Positions 38,341 to 49,806 are shown, numbered from the stretch's first letter. The stretch: 64,000 nt of DNA from Paracoccus litorisediminis (GCF_009711205.1 NZ_WMIG01000001.1:930001-994000); one strand, 5' to 3'. A program made the numbers and translations. Notes: a model not told the origin generated them from the letters alone.

Positions 38341-39546
38341 TTAATGCTGCGTCGCGGCAAAAAAGGCACGCTCGCGTAGAATCCGGGCGGAAGGTCGCAT
38401 GGTTATTACTGTTGAATCACCCGGTTGCGATGGACCCCATGCCCCGCCGCTTTGTTCCCACCACCCGCCGGAATGCAGCATTTTCCGGTGCGGAATGAAG
38501 GATGGCGTCAAAAGCAGGATCAATGGCGCGGCCCCTTTGGCCACGGCAGCAGCTGCCTGTTTTCGCAGCACGCGGCGCTGCCAGTACCAACCCGACAGGA
38601 AAAGCGGCGCGGCAGGAGCAGCCTGAAAATGCAAGAAATCCGGGGGAGACTCGGCCGCCCACTTGGACGGAGCGGCGTTGACGCCGACACCTTCGGCCAG
38701 ACCCATATCCAGCGTGCGCAACACCGACCCCACAGCCAAGGGGTCCAACCTGCCTGCCACCATATGTCGCAGCAATCGGACCCGCTGCGCATGGCGCAGC
38801 CAGGAAACGTCGCCACCGTGGCGAGTGGCAAAGATTGCAGCCGAACGTCCGATGGCCTGCAGGTCCGACGGCACGCCCGCCGCCGCACGGGCCACACCCG
38901 GCGCAAGTCCGTGAATGACCTCGGCCTCGGGGATGACGGCTGTCAGCCCCTCGGGAAACCGTGCCGCCAGCCGCAGGTTCACATCGCTTTCATCAAGAAA
39001 ATAGGCAAAGGACGGATCGAAGCCGCCGATCGCGGTCAGGGCGCTGCGGCGAAACGCACAATTCGTGCCGACCGTGCTGATCGCCGTGCCGTTTTCCGGG
39101 CCAAGCAATGTGGGCGATGTGACCGGGATCGCGCGTCCCTGCCCCGAGGCATTGATGCGCTCGGCCCGGACCTGCCAGCTTAGCCCGTCGGGTCCGCGCG
39201 TGAAGCCGGTCGCAGCAATGACACGGGCATCCTCAAAGGGCTGGGTCAGCCGCTCGATCCAGCGCGGTGCGGCCAGTGCATCGTCATCGATAAACAGCAC
39301 GATATCGCCCGCAGCCTGGGCAATCCCGGCATTGCGCGCGACGGAAATATTGGGTTCGTCGAACCTCACCCGCTTGATGGCCAGATCCGGCCGCAACCCC
39401 AGCGATGGCGAGTCGGCGACCAGGATCAGTTCGAACAGCGGATGAGTCTGGCGACTGAGTGCCGCAAGGCAGGCCTGCAGCTCGCGCGGACGCCCGCGCG
39501 AGACCACGATGACCGAGGCAGGAATCGGCGACGACCCGCCGGGCAC
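38341..39546 (-). CDS. Glycosyltransferase family 2 protein
   Basis: 401 residues. The GT-A start ASVIVVSRGRPRELQACLAALSRQTHPLFELILVAD is followed by PNISVARNAGIAQAAGDIVLFIDDDALAAPRWIERL, with the DDD metal motif, and FRRSALTAIGGFDPSFAYFLDESDVNLRLA. The last ~150 residues are basic and poorly conserved. The only available start is a GTG 5 bases after the kdsB stop, with no good ribosome site, so translation may depend on coupling. It is the third gene of the cysQ-kdsB-GT2 unit. Donor and acceptor are unknown. Confidence 0.86.
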   Translation of the reverse strand: MPGGSSPIPASVIVVSRGRPRELQACLAALSRQTHPLFELILVADSPSLGLRPDLAIKRVRFDEPNISVARNAGIAQAAGDIVLFIDDDALAAPRWIERLTQPFEDARVIAATGFTRGPDGLSWQVRAERINASGQGRAIPVTSPTLLGPENGTAISTVGTNCAFRRSALTAIGGFDPSFAYFLDESDVNLRLAARFPEGLTAVIPEAEVIHGLAPGVARAAAGVPSDLQAIGRSAAIFATRHGGDVSWLRHAQRVRLLRHMVAGRLDPLAVGSVLRTLDMGLAEGVGVNAAPSKWAAESPPDFLHFQAAPAAPLFLSGWYWQRRVLRKQAAAAVAKGAAPLILLLTPSFIPHRKMLHSGGWWEQSGGAWGPSQPGDSTVITMRPSARILRERAFFAATQH

Positions 39547-39551
39547 AGTGC

Positions 39552-40352
39552 TCAGGCGATGCCCATGCGCTGCATCATCGCTTCCAGCTTTTCCACGTCC
39601 GAGGGGTTGTTCAGTTCCCAGAATTCACGCCCCCGTGCTTCGACCTCGACGCAGAGGATCTTGCGACCGCGCTCAAGGAAACGCAGCTGCTCCAGCCCTT
39701 CCAGCGCCTCCAGTCGGCCCTCGTCCCATGTCGGGTATTCGGCCAGCGCCTCGGGGCGATAGGCATAGACGCCGACATGGTGAAACACCGGCGTCGGATC
39801 GTTCGGCCCGAATTCAGCCGCGGCAAAGGGAATCACTTCCTTCGAGAAATAGAGCCCGCGCCGGTCATGGCCGAAAACCGCCGTGGTCCCGCCAACGCGA
39901 CCCGCCACGCGATCCGCAATCAGCTCCGAACGCATCGCGCCCGAGCAGCGCAGCACCGGGGTCGCAACATCGGCACCGGGGTCTTCGCGCAAGCCGCGGA
40001 CCAGTTCCTCGACGAACCACGAAGGCGTCAGCGGCGCATCGCCTTGCAGGTTCACGACGATGTCATGGGTCAGGCCCAGATTGGCGACGGCCTCGGCGCA
40101 GCGCTCGGTCCCGTTGCGCGCCTCGGGCGAGGTCATCGCGACCTCGGCTCCGAAACCTGCGGCATGGTCACGGATGCGGCTGTCATCGGTGGCGACGATC
40201 ACGCGGTCGACGCCTTCGACGGCGCAGGCGGCCTCCCAGCTGCGACGGATCAGGGACAGACCTTCGCCGGTGGCACCGCGCAATTCGACAAGGGGCTTGC
40301 CCGGATAGCGCGTCGAGGCGTGGCGGGCAGGAATAACGATGACGACAGACAT
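39552..40352 (-). CDS. kdsB: 3-deoxy-manno-octulosonate cytidylyltransferase
   Basis: 266 residues; activates Kdo as CMP-Kdo. VVIVIPARHASTRYPGKPL is the nucleotide-binding start, RVIVATDDSRIRDHAAGFG and MTSPEARNGTERCAEA follow, and NLQGDAPLTP carries the metal-binding Asp. CMP-Kdo is needed for lipid A core and for Kdo linkers of group 2-type capsules. Its place here, between cysQ and a glycosyltransferase and close to a capsule-type ABC permease, suggests use in the surface polysaccharide, though it may also serve LPS. A second kdsB elsewhere cannot be excluded. Confidence 0.94.
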   Translation of the reverse strand: MSVVIVIPARHASTRYPGKPLVELRGATGEGLSLIRRSWEAACAVEGVDRVIVATDDSRIRDHAAGFGAEVAMTSPEARNGTERCAEAVANLGLTHDIVVNLQGDAPLTPSWFVEELVRGLREDPGADVATPVLRCSGAMRSELIADRVAGRVGGTTAVFGHDRRGLYFSKEVIPFAAAEFGPNDPTPVFHHVGVYAYRPEALAEYPTWDEGRLEALEGLEQLRFLERGRKILCVEVEARGREFWELNNPSDVEKLEAMMQRMGIA

Positions 40353-40355
40353 TGA

Positions 40356-41153
40356 TCAGCCTTTGACCAGTAGCACGCCCGGGGCAAAGGCGATGAAGAA
40401 GGGATTTTCGAAGCCCGGCTTGCCATAAGCCAGCGCGCTGTGATCGTCAAAGCGCACGACCTCGCCGCCTGCACCGCGCAGGACCGCATCGCCCGCCGCC
40501 GTGTCCCATTCCATGGTCCGGCCAAGACGCGGATAGAGATCGGCCTCTCCGGTGGCGACCAGACAGAATTTCAGGGACGAGCCTGCCGAGGTCATGTCGC
40601 GCACGCTGTAGCGCGAAATATAGTCATCGGTCGCCGCGTCCCGATGCGATTTCGAGGCGACAACCATCAGACGGCGGTTGTCGGGCATCGAATTGACACC
40701 GATCGGGGCGACTTCTCCGGGGGTGTCGCCGAAAGGCCCCTTTTCCTCGACCGAACCGCCGCTGGCGACGGTGTAGAACAGCCGTTCCTTGGCCGGGGCA
40801 TAGACCACGCCGAAGCGCGGCTTGCCATTCTCGACATAGGCGATGTTGACGGTGAAATCACCGCGGCGCTGGATAAATTCCTTGGTTCCATCCAGCGGGT
40901 CGACGATCAGGAACGTCGACAGAGTCTGGCCATGCGTGTCGGCCTGCTCCTCGGTCACCAGCGGGATATCCGGGAAGGCGGCGCGCAGCCCCGCCGAGAT
41001 CAACGCATCCGCCGCCTCGTCCGCTTCAGTCACCGGAGACGAGTCGGATTTCGCGCGGACTTCGAAGTCCTCGGCATTGTAGATCCGCATGATCTCTTCG
41101 CCGGCCTTGATGGCCAGACGGCGCATTTCGGAAATCATTACATCGAATTGCAT
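40356..41153 (-). CDS. cysQ: 3'(2'),5'-bisphosphate nucleotidase
   Basis: 265-residue inositol-monophosphatase-fold enzyme. Metal ligands are the Glu pair in LVTEEQAD (68-69) and DPLDGTKEF (85-93), with the late Asp in EWDTAAGDAVLRGAGG. CysQ removes the 3'-phosphate of PAP, the by-product of PAPS-dependent sulfation, and can act on PAPS. It heads the cysQ-kdsB-GT2 unit, with a 3-base gap to kdsB. A sulfotransferase lies 8 kb away in the same locus, which makes recycling of PAP from glycan sulfation a reasonable role. AGGGAAAG precedes the ATG. Confidence 0.93.
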   Translation of the reverse strand: MQFDVMISEMRRLAIKAGEEIMRIYNAEDFEVRAKSDSSPVTEADEAADALISAGLRAAFPDIPLVTEEQADTHGQTLSTFLIVDPLDGTKEFIQRRGDFTVNIAYVENGKPRFGVVYAPAKERLFYTVASGGSVEEKGPFGDTPGEVAPIGVNSMPDNRRLMVVASKSHRDAATDDYISRYSVRDMTSAGSSLKFCLVATGEADLYPRLGRTMEWDTAAGDAVLRGAGGEVVRFDDHSALAYGKPGFENPFFIAFAPGVLLVKG

Positions 41154-41279
41154 GGACTTTCCCTTTCGTCGCAACCACCCATCGGGCAGGGGCGATTGAA
41201 TGCAGCTGTTCGGTTTCTTATGATGCCACCGAATGCGCAGGGCAAGCGCCCGCTCGCGCCAGTAAAGGAACCGGGCCTG

Positions 41280-42101
41280 ATGTTCGTCCAGCGCCGCAGC
41301 CGCAACATGTTCGAAGCCGCGTTCACGACGCTGGCGCTAATCTATCATGTGACGGTCAACAATCTGCGCAAGACGCAGCGCAACGCCATGGTCGGGCTGG
41401 TCATGACCATCGTCCAGTCACTGCTGATGATCGTCGGATTCTACCTGATCTTTGCGGTGGTCGGGGTAAGGAGCTCTCCGATCCGAGGAGACTTCATCGT
41501 CTACATCATGACCGGGATCTTCATGTTCATCACCCATACCAGGTCCATTGGCGCGGTATCGGGGGCGGGCAATCCCACGAACCAGATGATGAAGCACGGT
41601 CCAATGAGCACGGCGGTGCTGATTTCCGCCGCGGCGCTGGCGGTGCTTTATCAGCAGACGATCTCGGCCATAGTTATCCTGTCGGCCTATCACTACATGA
41701 TGCAGCCGGTGCATATCGAACAACCGCTTGCCTGTTACGCGATGCTGCTGCTGGCATGGTTATCGGGCTGCTGTATCGGGCTGATTTTCCTGTCTCTGCG
41801 CCCGTGGTGGCCGCAGGGGGCAACTGTGATGACCGGGTTTTACCAGCGGATCAACATGGTCTTCTCCGGCAAGATGTTCGTTGCGAACACCATGCCGACG
41901 TTTCTGTTGCATTCCTTCACTTGGAATCCACTGTTTCACATCATCGACCAGACGCGCGGCTTTGCCTTCATCAACTATTCGCCGCGCAACTCGTCGCTGA
42001 GCTACCCGATCTACTGCGTGATCGCGCTGCTGATGATCGGGCTGATGGCCGAATTCGTCACTCGTAAATCGGTTTCGGTCAGTACGATGGCGGGACGCTA
42101 G
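41280..42101 (+). CDS. ABC-2 type polysaccharide export permease (KpsM-like)
   Basis: 273 residues with about six membrane helices: LVMTIVQSLLMIVGFYLIFAVVG, FIVYIMTGIFMFITHTR, STAVLISAAALAVLYQQT, LACYAMLLLAWLSGCCIGLIFLSL, then a periplasmic loop FSGKMFVANTMPTFLLHSFTWNPLFHIIDQTRGFAFINY, and a last helix CVIALLMIGLMAEFVT. The loop with NPLxHIIDxxR is typical of capsule and O-antigen permeases. No ATPase gene is adjacent, so its partner must be elsewhere. The ATG with AAGGAA nine bases upstream is used; in-frame ATGs at 41220 and 41223 are alternatives. It is divergent from cysQ (126 bases). Confidence 0.85.
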   Translation: MFVQRRSRNMFEAAFTTLALIYHVTVNNLRKTQRNAMVGLVMTIVQSLLMIVGFYLIFAVVGVRSSPIRGDFIVYIMTGIFMFITHTRSIGAVSGAGNPTNQMMKHGPMSTAVLISAAALAVLYQQTISAIVILSAYHYMMQPVHIEQPLACYAMLLLAWLSGCCIGLIFLSLRPWWPQGATVMTGFYQRINMVFSGKMFVANTMPTFLLHSFTWNPLFHIIDQTRGFAFINYSPRNSSLSYPIYCVIALLMIGLMAEFVTRKSVSVSTMAGR

Positions 42102-42140
42102 GGCGGCCCGCCTCAGGGCCAGATTCTCGCGCCCACTTAG

Positions 42141-42170
42141 CTTGCAGGCGGTTTCAGCCCTTCCTATATA
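42141..42170 (+). promoter_or_regulatory. Probable promoter of dnaK
   Basis: CTTGCA (42141-42146) and CCTATATA (42163-42170) are about 16-18 bases apart, 107 bases before the dnaK ATG. CTTG with a C-rich -10 ending in TAT resembles RpoH-type heat-shock promoters of alphaproteobacteria, and TATATA would also serve sigma-70. No CIRCE element is seen. The leader contains a short GGAGG/CCTCC hairpin. Confidence 0.5.
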
Positions 42171-42276
42171 GCCCCAAGAGTTTGGAGGGCTTCCCCTCCG
42201 GTCAATCCAGGGATCGGGCCGTGGGGGCCTTTTCAGGACCCAAAGCCCAGAATATCGCCGTAAGAAAGGTTATTGC

Positions 42277-44193
42277 ATGTCTAAAGTCATCGGCATCGAC
42301 CTCGGGACCACGAACAGCTGCGTCGCCATCATGGACGGCAGCCAGCCCAAGGTCATCGAGAATTCGGAAGGCGCGCGCACGACGCCTTCGATCGTCGGTT
42401 TCACCGATAGCGAACGCCTTGTCGGCCAGCCGGCCAAGCGCCAGGCGGTCACCAACCCGTCGAACACCGTCTTCGCCGTCAAGCGCCTGATCGGCCGCCG
42501 GACCACCGACGCCGAAGTCGAGAAGGACAAGAAGCTTGTCCCCTACAACATCGTCGACGGCGGCAATGGCGACGCATGGGTCGAAGTCCGGGGCGAGAAA
42601 TATTCGCCCAGCCAGGTTTCCGCCTTCATTCTGCAGAAGATGAAGGAAACCGCCGAATCCTATCTGGGTGAGCCGGTGACGCAGGCCGTCATCACGGTTC
42701 CCGCCTATTTCAACGACGCCCAGCGTCAGGCGACCAAGGATGCCGGCAAGATCGCGGGTCTTGAAGTCCTGCGCATCATCAACGAGCCGACCGCGGCTGC
42801 GTTGGCCTATGGTCTGGACAAGAAAGAATCGAAAACCATCGCGGTCTATGACCTTGGCGGTGGCACCTTCGACATCACCATTCTGGAAATCGACGACGGG
42901 TTGTTCGAAGTGAAATCGACCAACGGGGACACGTTCCTTGGCGGCGAAGACTTCGACATGCGCATCGTCAACTATCTGGCCGACGAGTTCAAAAAGGAAC
43001 ATGGCGTCGACCTGACCAAGGACAAGATGGCCCTGCAGCGCCTGAAAGAGGCGGCTGAAAAGGCCAAGATCGAACTGTCCTCGGCCAGCCAGACCGAGAT
43101 CAACCAGCCGTTCATCTCGATGGACAAGAATACCGGCACGCCGCTGCACATGGTCATGAAACTGACCCGTGCCAAGTTGGAGAGCCTGGTTGCCGACCTG
43201 ATCAAACGCACGATCAAGCCGGTTCAGGATGCGCTGAAGGATGCCGGCCTGTCGAAAGGCGACATTGACGAGATCGTTCTGGTCGGCGGCATGACCCGCA
43301 TGCCCAAGGTGATCGAGACCGTCAGCGAATATTTCGGCAAAGAGCCCCACAAGGGCGTTAACCCGGATGAAGTCGTGGCGCTTGGCGCTGCCATTCAGGC
43401 CGGCGTTCTGCAAGGCGACGTCAAGGACGTGGTCCTGCTGGACGTGACGCCGCTGTCGCTGGGCATCGAGACGCTGGGTGGTGTTTTCACCCGTCTGATC
43501 GACCGCAACACCACGATCCCGACCAAGAAGTCGCAGATCTTCTCGACCGCCGAGGACAACCAGAACGCCGTCACCATCCGGGTCTTCCAGGGTGAGCGCG
43601 AAATGGCTGCGGACAACAAGATGCTGGGCCAGTTCAACCTTGAAGACATCCCGCCGGCACCGCGCGGCATGCCGCAGATCGAAGTCACTTTCGACATCGA
43701 CGCGAACGGCATCGTCTCGGTTTCGGCCAAGGACAAGGGCACCGGCAAGCAGCAGAACATCACCATCCAAGCCTCGGGCGGTCTGTCCGACGAGGATATC
43801 GAACAGATGGTGAAGGACGCCGAGGCCAATGCCGAAGCCGACAAGAAGCGCAAGGAACTGGTCGAGGCCCGCAACCAGGCCGAAAGCCTGATCCACTCGA
43901 CCAAGAAATCGCTGGAAGAGCATGGCGACAAGGTCGATGGCTCGACCGTCGAAGTGATTGAACTGGCCATCGGTGCGCTGGAAGATGCGCTGAAAACCGA
44001 TGACGCCGGCAAGATCAAGGGCGGCATCCAGAACCTGATGGACGCTTCGATGAAGCTGGGCGAAGCCATCTACAAGGCCAGCCAGTCCGAAGGCGCTGAC
44101 GCCGGTGAGCCCGAAGACGGCCCGCGCGGACGTGACGAAGATGACATTGTCGACGCCGATTTCGAAGATCTCGGCAACGACAAACGTAAGTAA
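42277..44193 (+). CDS. dnaK: Chaperone DnaK (Hsp70)
   Basis: 638 residues. The ATPase domain opens [16 protein letters not shown] and has [51 protein letters not shown] and [12 protein letters not shown]. The linker [18 protein letters not shown] leads to the substrate-binding beta domain and the helical lid. The tail ends [15 protein letters not shown], the conserved DnaK C-terminus that contacts GrpE/J partners. DnaK folds and protects proteins with DnaJ, encoded 81 bases downstream, and GrpE, which is not in the window. AAAGG lies upstream of the ATG. Confidence 0.98.
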   Translation: MSKVIGIDLGTTNSCVAIMDGSQPKVIENSEGARTTPSIVGFTDSERLVGQPAKRQAVTNPSNTVFAVKRLIGRRTTDAEVEKDKKLVPYNIVDGGNGDAWVEVRGEKYSPSQVSAFILQKMKETAESYLGEPVTQAVITVPAYFNDAQRQATKDAGKIAGLEVLRIINEPTAAALAYGLDKKESKTIAVYDLGGGTFDITILEIDDGLFEVKSTNGDTFLGGEDFDMRIVNYLADEFKKEHGVDLTKDKMALQRLKEAAEKAKIELSSASQTEINQPFISMDKNTGTPLHMVMKLTRAKLESLVADLIKRTIKPVQDALKDAGLSKGDIDEIVLVGGMTRMPKVIETVSEYFGKEPHKGVNPDEVVALGAAIQAGVLQGDVKDVVLLDVTPLSLGIETLGGVFTRLIDRNTTIPTKKSQIFSTAEDNQNAVTIRVFQGEREMAADNKMLGQFNLEDIPPAPRGMPQIEVTFDIDANGIVSVSAKDKGTGKQQNITIQASGGLSDEDIEQMVKDAEANAEADKKRKELVEARNQAESLIHSTKKSLEEHGDKVDGSTVEVIELAIGALEDALKTDDAGKIKGGIQNLMDASMKLGEAIYKASQSEGADAGEPEDGPRGRDEDDIVDADFEDLGNDKRK

Positions 44194-44211
44194 GCGCATG
44201 TAAACGAACCG

Positions 44212-44247
44212 GCCGGCCCGCAGCATTCAAGGCGCGGGCCGGCTTTC
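44212..44247 (+). terminator. Stem-loop between dnaK and dnaJ
   Basis: A perfect 10-bp stem (GCCGGCCCGC/GCGGGCCGGC) with a 12-base loop, followed by TTTCTCT. Placed between dnaK and dnaJ, it could terminate part of the transcripts and keep DnaJ below DnaK levels, or stabilise dnaK mRNA. Confidence 0.7.
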
Positions 44248-44274
44248 TCTTGAAGGACCCCGGACGCGATCGAC

Positions 44275-45435
44275 ATGGCGAAACGTGACTATTACGAAGT
44301 GCTGGGTGTGACTCGGGGCGCCTCTGCCGACGAGATCAAAAAGGCCTATCGCACCAAGGCCAAAGAACTGCACCCCGACCGAAACAAGGACTGCAAGGTC
44401 TCTGAAGCCGCGTTCAAGGAAGCGAACGAGGCCTATGAGTGCCTGAAGGACGACCAGAAGAAAGCGGCCTATGACCGCTTTGGCCATGCAGCCTTTGAAA
44501 ATGGCGGCGGCGGCTTTGGCCGTGGCGGCAATGGACATGGTGATTTCGGCTCGGCCTTTGCCGATGTCTTCGAAGACCTGTTCGGCGACATGATGGGTCG
44601 GCGCGGCGGTGGCGGCAATGGCCGTTCGCGTGCCAGCCGAGGTCAGGACCTGCGCTACAACCTGCGCGTCTCTCTGGAGGAGGCCTTCACCGGCACGCAA
44701 AAGGCGATCTCGGTCCCCGGTTCGGTCGCCTGCGGCGGCTGCAACGGTACCGGCGCCGAAGGCTCGGTCGAACCCGCGACCTGCCCGACCTGCTCGGGCA
44801 TGGGCAAGGTCCGCGCCAGTCAGGGCTTCTTTACCGTCGAGCGCACCTGCCCGACCTGCAACGGTCAGGGCCAGATCGTCAAGAATCCCTGCAAGCAATG
44901 TCAGGGTGCCGGACGGATCGAGAAGGAACGCCAGCTTTCCGTCAACATCCCCGCCGGGGTCGAGACCGGAACCCGCATCCGTCTTGCCAGCGAGGGCGAG
45001 GCCGGGATGCGCGGCGGCCCCTCGGGCGATCTTTATATCTTCATCGAGGTACAGGAGCATCCGATCTTCATCCGCGACGGCCGGATGCTGGCCTGTCAGG
45101 TACCGGTCAGCATGATCTCGGCCGCGCTTGGCGGTGAGATCGAGGTTCCGACCATCGACGGTGGGCGCTCGCGGGTGAAGATTCCGCCGGGAACGCAATC
45201 AGGCAAGCAGCTGCGCCTGCGCGGCAAGGGCATGCCTCCGCTGCGCCACGGCCCCGGCATGAATGGCGAAGCGGGCGACATGCTGATCGAGCTGTCGGTC
45301 GAAACCCCGGTGAACCTGACCGCGCGCCAGCGTGACCTGCTGCGCGAATTCGAGGCGATCCAGGCCGACAACAGTCCCCAAACCCAAGGCTTCTTTCACA
45401 AGATCAAGGGCTTCTGGGACGAGATGAAGGGCTGA
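44275..45435 (+). CDS. dnaJ: Chaperone DnaJ (Hsp40)
   Basis: 386 residues; type I J-protein that stimulates DnaK ATPase and delivers substrates. The J domain holds HPD at 33-35. A Gly-rich linker ([16 protein letters not shown]) follows. The zinc domain has four CxxCxGxG repeats ([32 protein letters not shown]), then the C-terminal beta domains with [19 protein letters not shown]. Complete and of normal length. It probably shares the dnaK promoter, with read-through of the intervening hairpin. A terminator follows. Confidence 0.98.
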   Translation: MAKRDYYEVLGVTRGASADEIKKAYRTKAKELHPDRNKDCKVSEAAFKEANEAYECLKDDQKKAAYDRFGHAAFENGGGGFGRGGNGHGDFGSAFADVFEDLFGDMMGRRGGGGNGRSRASRGQDLRYNLRVSLEEAFTGTQKAISVPGSVACGGCNGTGAEGSVEPATCPTCSGMGKVRASQGFFTVERTCPTCNGQGQIVKNPCKQCQGAGRIEKERQLSVNIPAGVETGTRIRLASEGEAGMRGGPSGDLYIFIEVQEHPIFIRDGRMLACQVPVSMISAALGGEIEVPTIDGGRSRVKIPPGTQSGKQLRLRGKGMPPLRHGPGMNGEAGDMLIELSVETPVNLTARQRDLLREFEAIQADNSPQTQGFFHKIKGFWDEMKG

Positions 45436-45441
45436 CGCCCC

Positions 45442-45467
45442 AAACGGGCCGGATTAACGGCCCGTTT
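45442..45467 (+). terminator. Terminator-like hairpin after dnaJ
   Basis: A 9-bp stem AAACGGGCC/GGCCCGTTT with an 8-base loop lies six bases after the dnaJ stop; the closing T's form the end of the stem. radC starts 25 bases beyond, so radC probably has its own start signals. Confidence 0.7.
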
Positions 45468-45492
45468 ACCACGCCTGTGGCAGCATTCGGGC

Positions 45493-46290
45493 ATGGACCC
45501 GAATCGCTCATTCAACGAAGCCCCATTGCCGCTTTTCGCACCGGTCGCCTCCCCCGCGGCCGGTCCAGCACCCGCCAGCGACGAAGTGACGCAGGCGGCG
45601 CTGCTATCCGGGCGACTACCCAGCTACATCTCCGACCATCGCAAGCGTCTGCGCGACCGTTTCATGCAGGGCGGGGCCGAGGCCATGCCCGATTACGAGT
45701 TACTGGAACTGGTGCTGTTCCGGGCGATTCCGCGTCAGGATGTGAAACCCCTCGCTCGGCAACTGATCGACACCTTCGGGGACTTCAACCGGGTGCTTTC
45801 AGCCTCGGTGCCCCGGCTCAAGGCCATTCCCGGGGTCGGTGATTCCGTCATTCAGGAACTGAAGATCGTCGAGGCGGCGGCCCAGCGTCTGGCGCGCTCG
45901 CGCGTCATGCACCGCCCGGTGCTGACCAGTTGGGACGCGTTGCTGGATTACTGCCACACCGCCATGGCGCATGGCGAGATCGAGCAATTCCGCGTGCTTT
46001 ACCTTGATCGCAAGAACGTGCTGATCGCCGATGAGGAACAGGCCCGCGGCACCGTTGACCATGTCCCCGTCTACCCGCGAGAGATCATGCGCCGGGCATT
46101 GGAACTGACCGCCAGCGCCTTGATCCTGGTCCACAACCACCCTTCCGGCGATCCGACGCCCTCGCAGGCCGACATCACCATGACCACCCGCATCTGCGCC
46201 GCGGCCGAGGTCATGGGCATTACCGTCCATGACCACCTGATCATCGGCAAGTCGCGCGAACTCAGCTTTCGTGCCGAAGGGCTGCTGTGA
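45493..46290 (+). CDS. radC: RadC family JAB/MPN-domain protein
   Basis: 265 residues. A disordered Pro/Ala-rich N-terminus (1-40) precedes a helix-hairpin-helix region (LKAIPGVGDSVIQELKIVEAA, about 109-129). The MPN metalloprotease-like domain follows with EQFRVLYLDRKNVLIADE and the zinc motif HNHPSGDPTPSQAD (214-227). RadC was named for a repair phenotype later disputed, and its activity is still unclear. JAB folds usually cleave isopeptide-type bonds. It stands alone between dnaJ and the fbc operon. The 200 bases after it hold a GC-rich imperfect hairpin near 46351-46379 but no gene. Confidence 0.95.
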   Translation: MDPNRSFNEAPLPLFAPVASPAAGPAPASDEVTQAALLSGRLPSYISDHRKRLRDRFMQGGAEAMPDYELLELVLFRAIPRQDVKPLARQLIDTFGDFNRVLSASVPRLKAIPGVGDSVIQELKIVEAAAQRLARSRVMHRPVLTSWDALLDYCHTAMAHGEIEQFRVLYLDRKNVLIADEEQARGTVDHVPVYPREIMRRALELTASALILVHNHPSGDPTPSQADITMTTRICAAAEVMGITVHDHLIIGKSRELSFRAEGLL

Positions 46291-46490
46291 CCCATCCGCA
46301 GTGATCGCACCGCGTGGAACCCGAAACCAAAATCCCACACCTGCGCGGGGTTGCGACCTGCTGCCCTACCCCCCGCGCTAGACTGACAGAAATTTGACCG
46401 CTACACATTCGCCAGGGAGGGGGAAGTGCACATCACGGCCCCACTCTGTCGTATCGGCCCCTCACCGGGGCAAGAATGGAGATCAGACCC

Positions 46491-48396
<1,906 letters not shown>

Positions 48397-48408
48397 GGAG
48401 AGGCACCA

Positions 48409-49689
48409 ATGACCCTGAGAAATACGACGCTCACGGCCGTTGCGGCGCTGACCGTTGCCCTGACCGGGGCTGCGGTCGCGCAGGACGCCTCGACAGCGCC
48501 CGGCACGACGGCCCCGGCAGGTTCCAGCTATCACAGCGGCACAACCACCCCCGCCCCGGCTACGGCACCTGCCGCGACCGAGGCACCCGCAGTTGCGGCA
48601 ACTCCGGCTCCGGTCGAAGCGCCCGCGGCCGAACCGGCCCCGGCTCCGGCAGCAACCCCCGAAGCCGCACCCGCTGCGGCTCCGGCGGAGGCAACGGCAG
48701 AAGCTGCGGCCCCGGCCGAGCCTGCAGCTGATGCTGCGGCTACCGCCGAGCCAACCGCTCCGGCCGAGGCACCGGTTGTTCCGGCTGCAGCGACGCCGAC
48801 CGAGGCACCGGCAGCAGCAGAACAGCCCGCAACTGACGCTCCGGCTGCGGAACCCGAGGCCGCCCCTGCGGCTGCCGAAGCACCCGCCGCCGCCGCGACC
48901 GAGGCACCTGCTGCGGAACATGCCGCCGCCGAGGGCGGTCATGCCGAGGCCGCCGAGGACACCCACGCCGCCCCGCATATCGAGGATATCTCGTTCAGCT
49001 TCGAGGGGCCCTTCGGCAGCTTCGACCAGCATCAATTGCAGCGTGGCTTGCAGGTCTATACCGAGGTCTGCTCGGCCTGCCACGGGCTGCGTTATGTCCC
49101 CCTGCGTACGCTGGGCGACAGTGGCGGCCCCGGCCTGCCCGAAGATCAGGTCCGCGCCTATGCGGCCAATCTGGACATCACCGACGCCGAAACCGGCGAG
49201 GATCGCCCCCGTACGCCCACCGACCATTTCCCGACCGTTTCGGGCGAAGGCATGGGTCCGGACCTGTCGCTGATGGCCAAGGCCCGTGCGGGCTTCCATG
49301 GCCCTTACGGCACCGGCATCTCGCAACTGTTCCGGGGCATCGGCGGGCCGGAATACATCCACGCCATCCTGACCGGCTATGACGGTGAAACCAAGGAAGA
49401 GGCGGGCAGCACCTTCTATCACAACGCGGCTTTCTCGACCCGTTGGATCAAGATGCCGCAGCCGCTGACCGAAGGTCAGGTCACCTATGAGGACGGGACC
49501 GAGGCAAGCGTGGACCAGATGGCCCGCGACGTCGCGGCCTTCCTGATGTGGACGGCCGAGCCGAAGATGATGGACCGCAAGCAGGTCGGCATGGTCTCGG
49601 TGCTGTTCCTGATCCTGCTGGCCTCGCTGCTGTATCTGACCAACAAGAAGCTGTGGGCACCGATCAAGAACGGCCGCAAGCCCGAGTGA
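48409..49689 (+). CDS. petC: Cytochrome c1 of the bc1 complex, with long Ala/Pro/Glu-rich insertion
   Basis: 426 residues. A signal peptide ends at VAQ near residue 25. Residues ~27-190 are almost wholly Ala, Pro, Glu and Thr, a low-complexity acidic stretch that is a Paracoccus trait. The cytochrome domain starts at [14 protein letters not shown], with heme c bound by CSACH (221-225) and an axial Met expected in the GPDLSLMAK...region. The C-terminal helix [21 protein letters not shown] anchors it. It transfers electrons from the Rieske centre to cytochrome c in the periplasm. It is the last gene of fbcFBC, and a UUCG hairpin follows. Confidence 0.97.
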   Translation: MTLRNTTLTAVAALTVALTGAAVAQDASTAPGTTAPAGSSYHSGTTTPAPATAPAATEAPAVAATPAPVEAPAAEPAPAPAATPEAAPAAAPAEATAEAAAPAEPAADAAATAEPTAPAEAPVVPAAATPTEAPAAAEQPATDAPAAEPEAAPAAAEAPAAAATEAPAAEHAAAEGGHAEAAEDTHAAPHIEDISFSFEGPFGSFDQHQLQRGLQVYTEVCSACHGLRYVPLRTLGDSGGPGLPEDQVRAYAANLDITDAETGEDRPRTPTDHFPTVSGEGMGPDLSLMAKARAGFHGPYGTGISQLFRGIGGPEYIHAILTGYDGETKEEAGSTFYHNAAFSTRWIKMPQPLTEGQVTYEDGTEASVDQMARDVAAFLMWTAEPKMMDRKQVGMVSVLFLILLASLLYLTNKKLWAPIKNGRKPE

Positions 49690-49712
49690 TCGAAGCTTCA
49701 TCGTGACACCGG

Positions 49713-49734
49713 AACGCGCCCTTCGGGGCGCGTT
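49713..49734 (+). terminator. Terminator of the fbc operon
   Basis: A perfect 9-bp stem AACGCGCCC/GGGCGCGTT closed by a stable TTCG tetraloop, followed by CTTCATTC. It lies 23 bases after the petC stop. Confidence 0.85.
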
Positions 49735-49806
49735 CTTCATTCCGGGCGCTGGACAAATCCGGGTATCGCCGTTCAGATACCGACCCAGCGGCTCAAGGAT
49801 GCGGTG

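Noticed and set aside
40440..41279. Long N-terminal extension in frame with the ABC permease
   Set aside because: It runs antisense through cysQ. The permease start with a ribosome site at 41265-41270 explains the real gene.
42202..44226. Long minus-strand open frame opposite dnaK
   Set aside because: Codon-phase shadow of dnaK; no protein motif, and dnaK is complete on the other strand.
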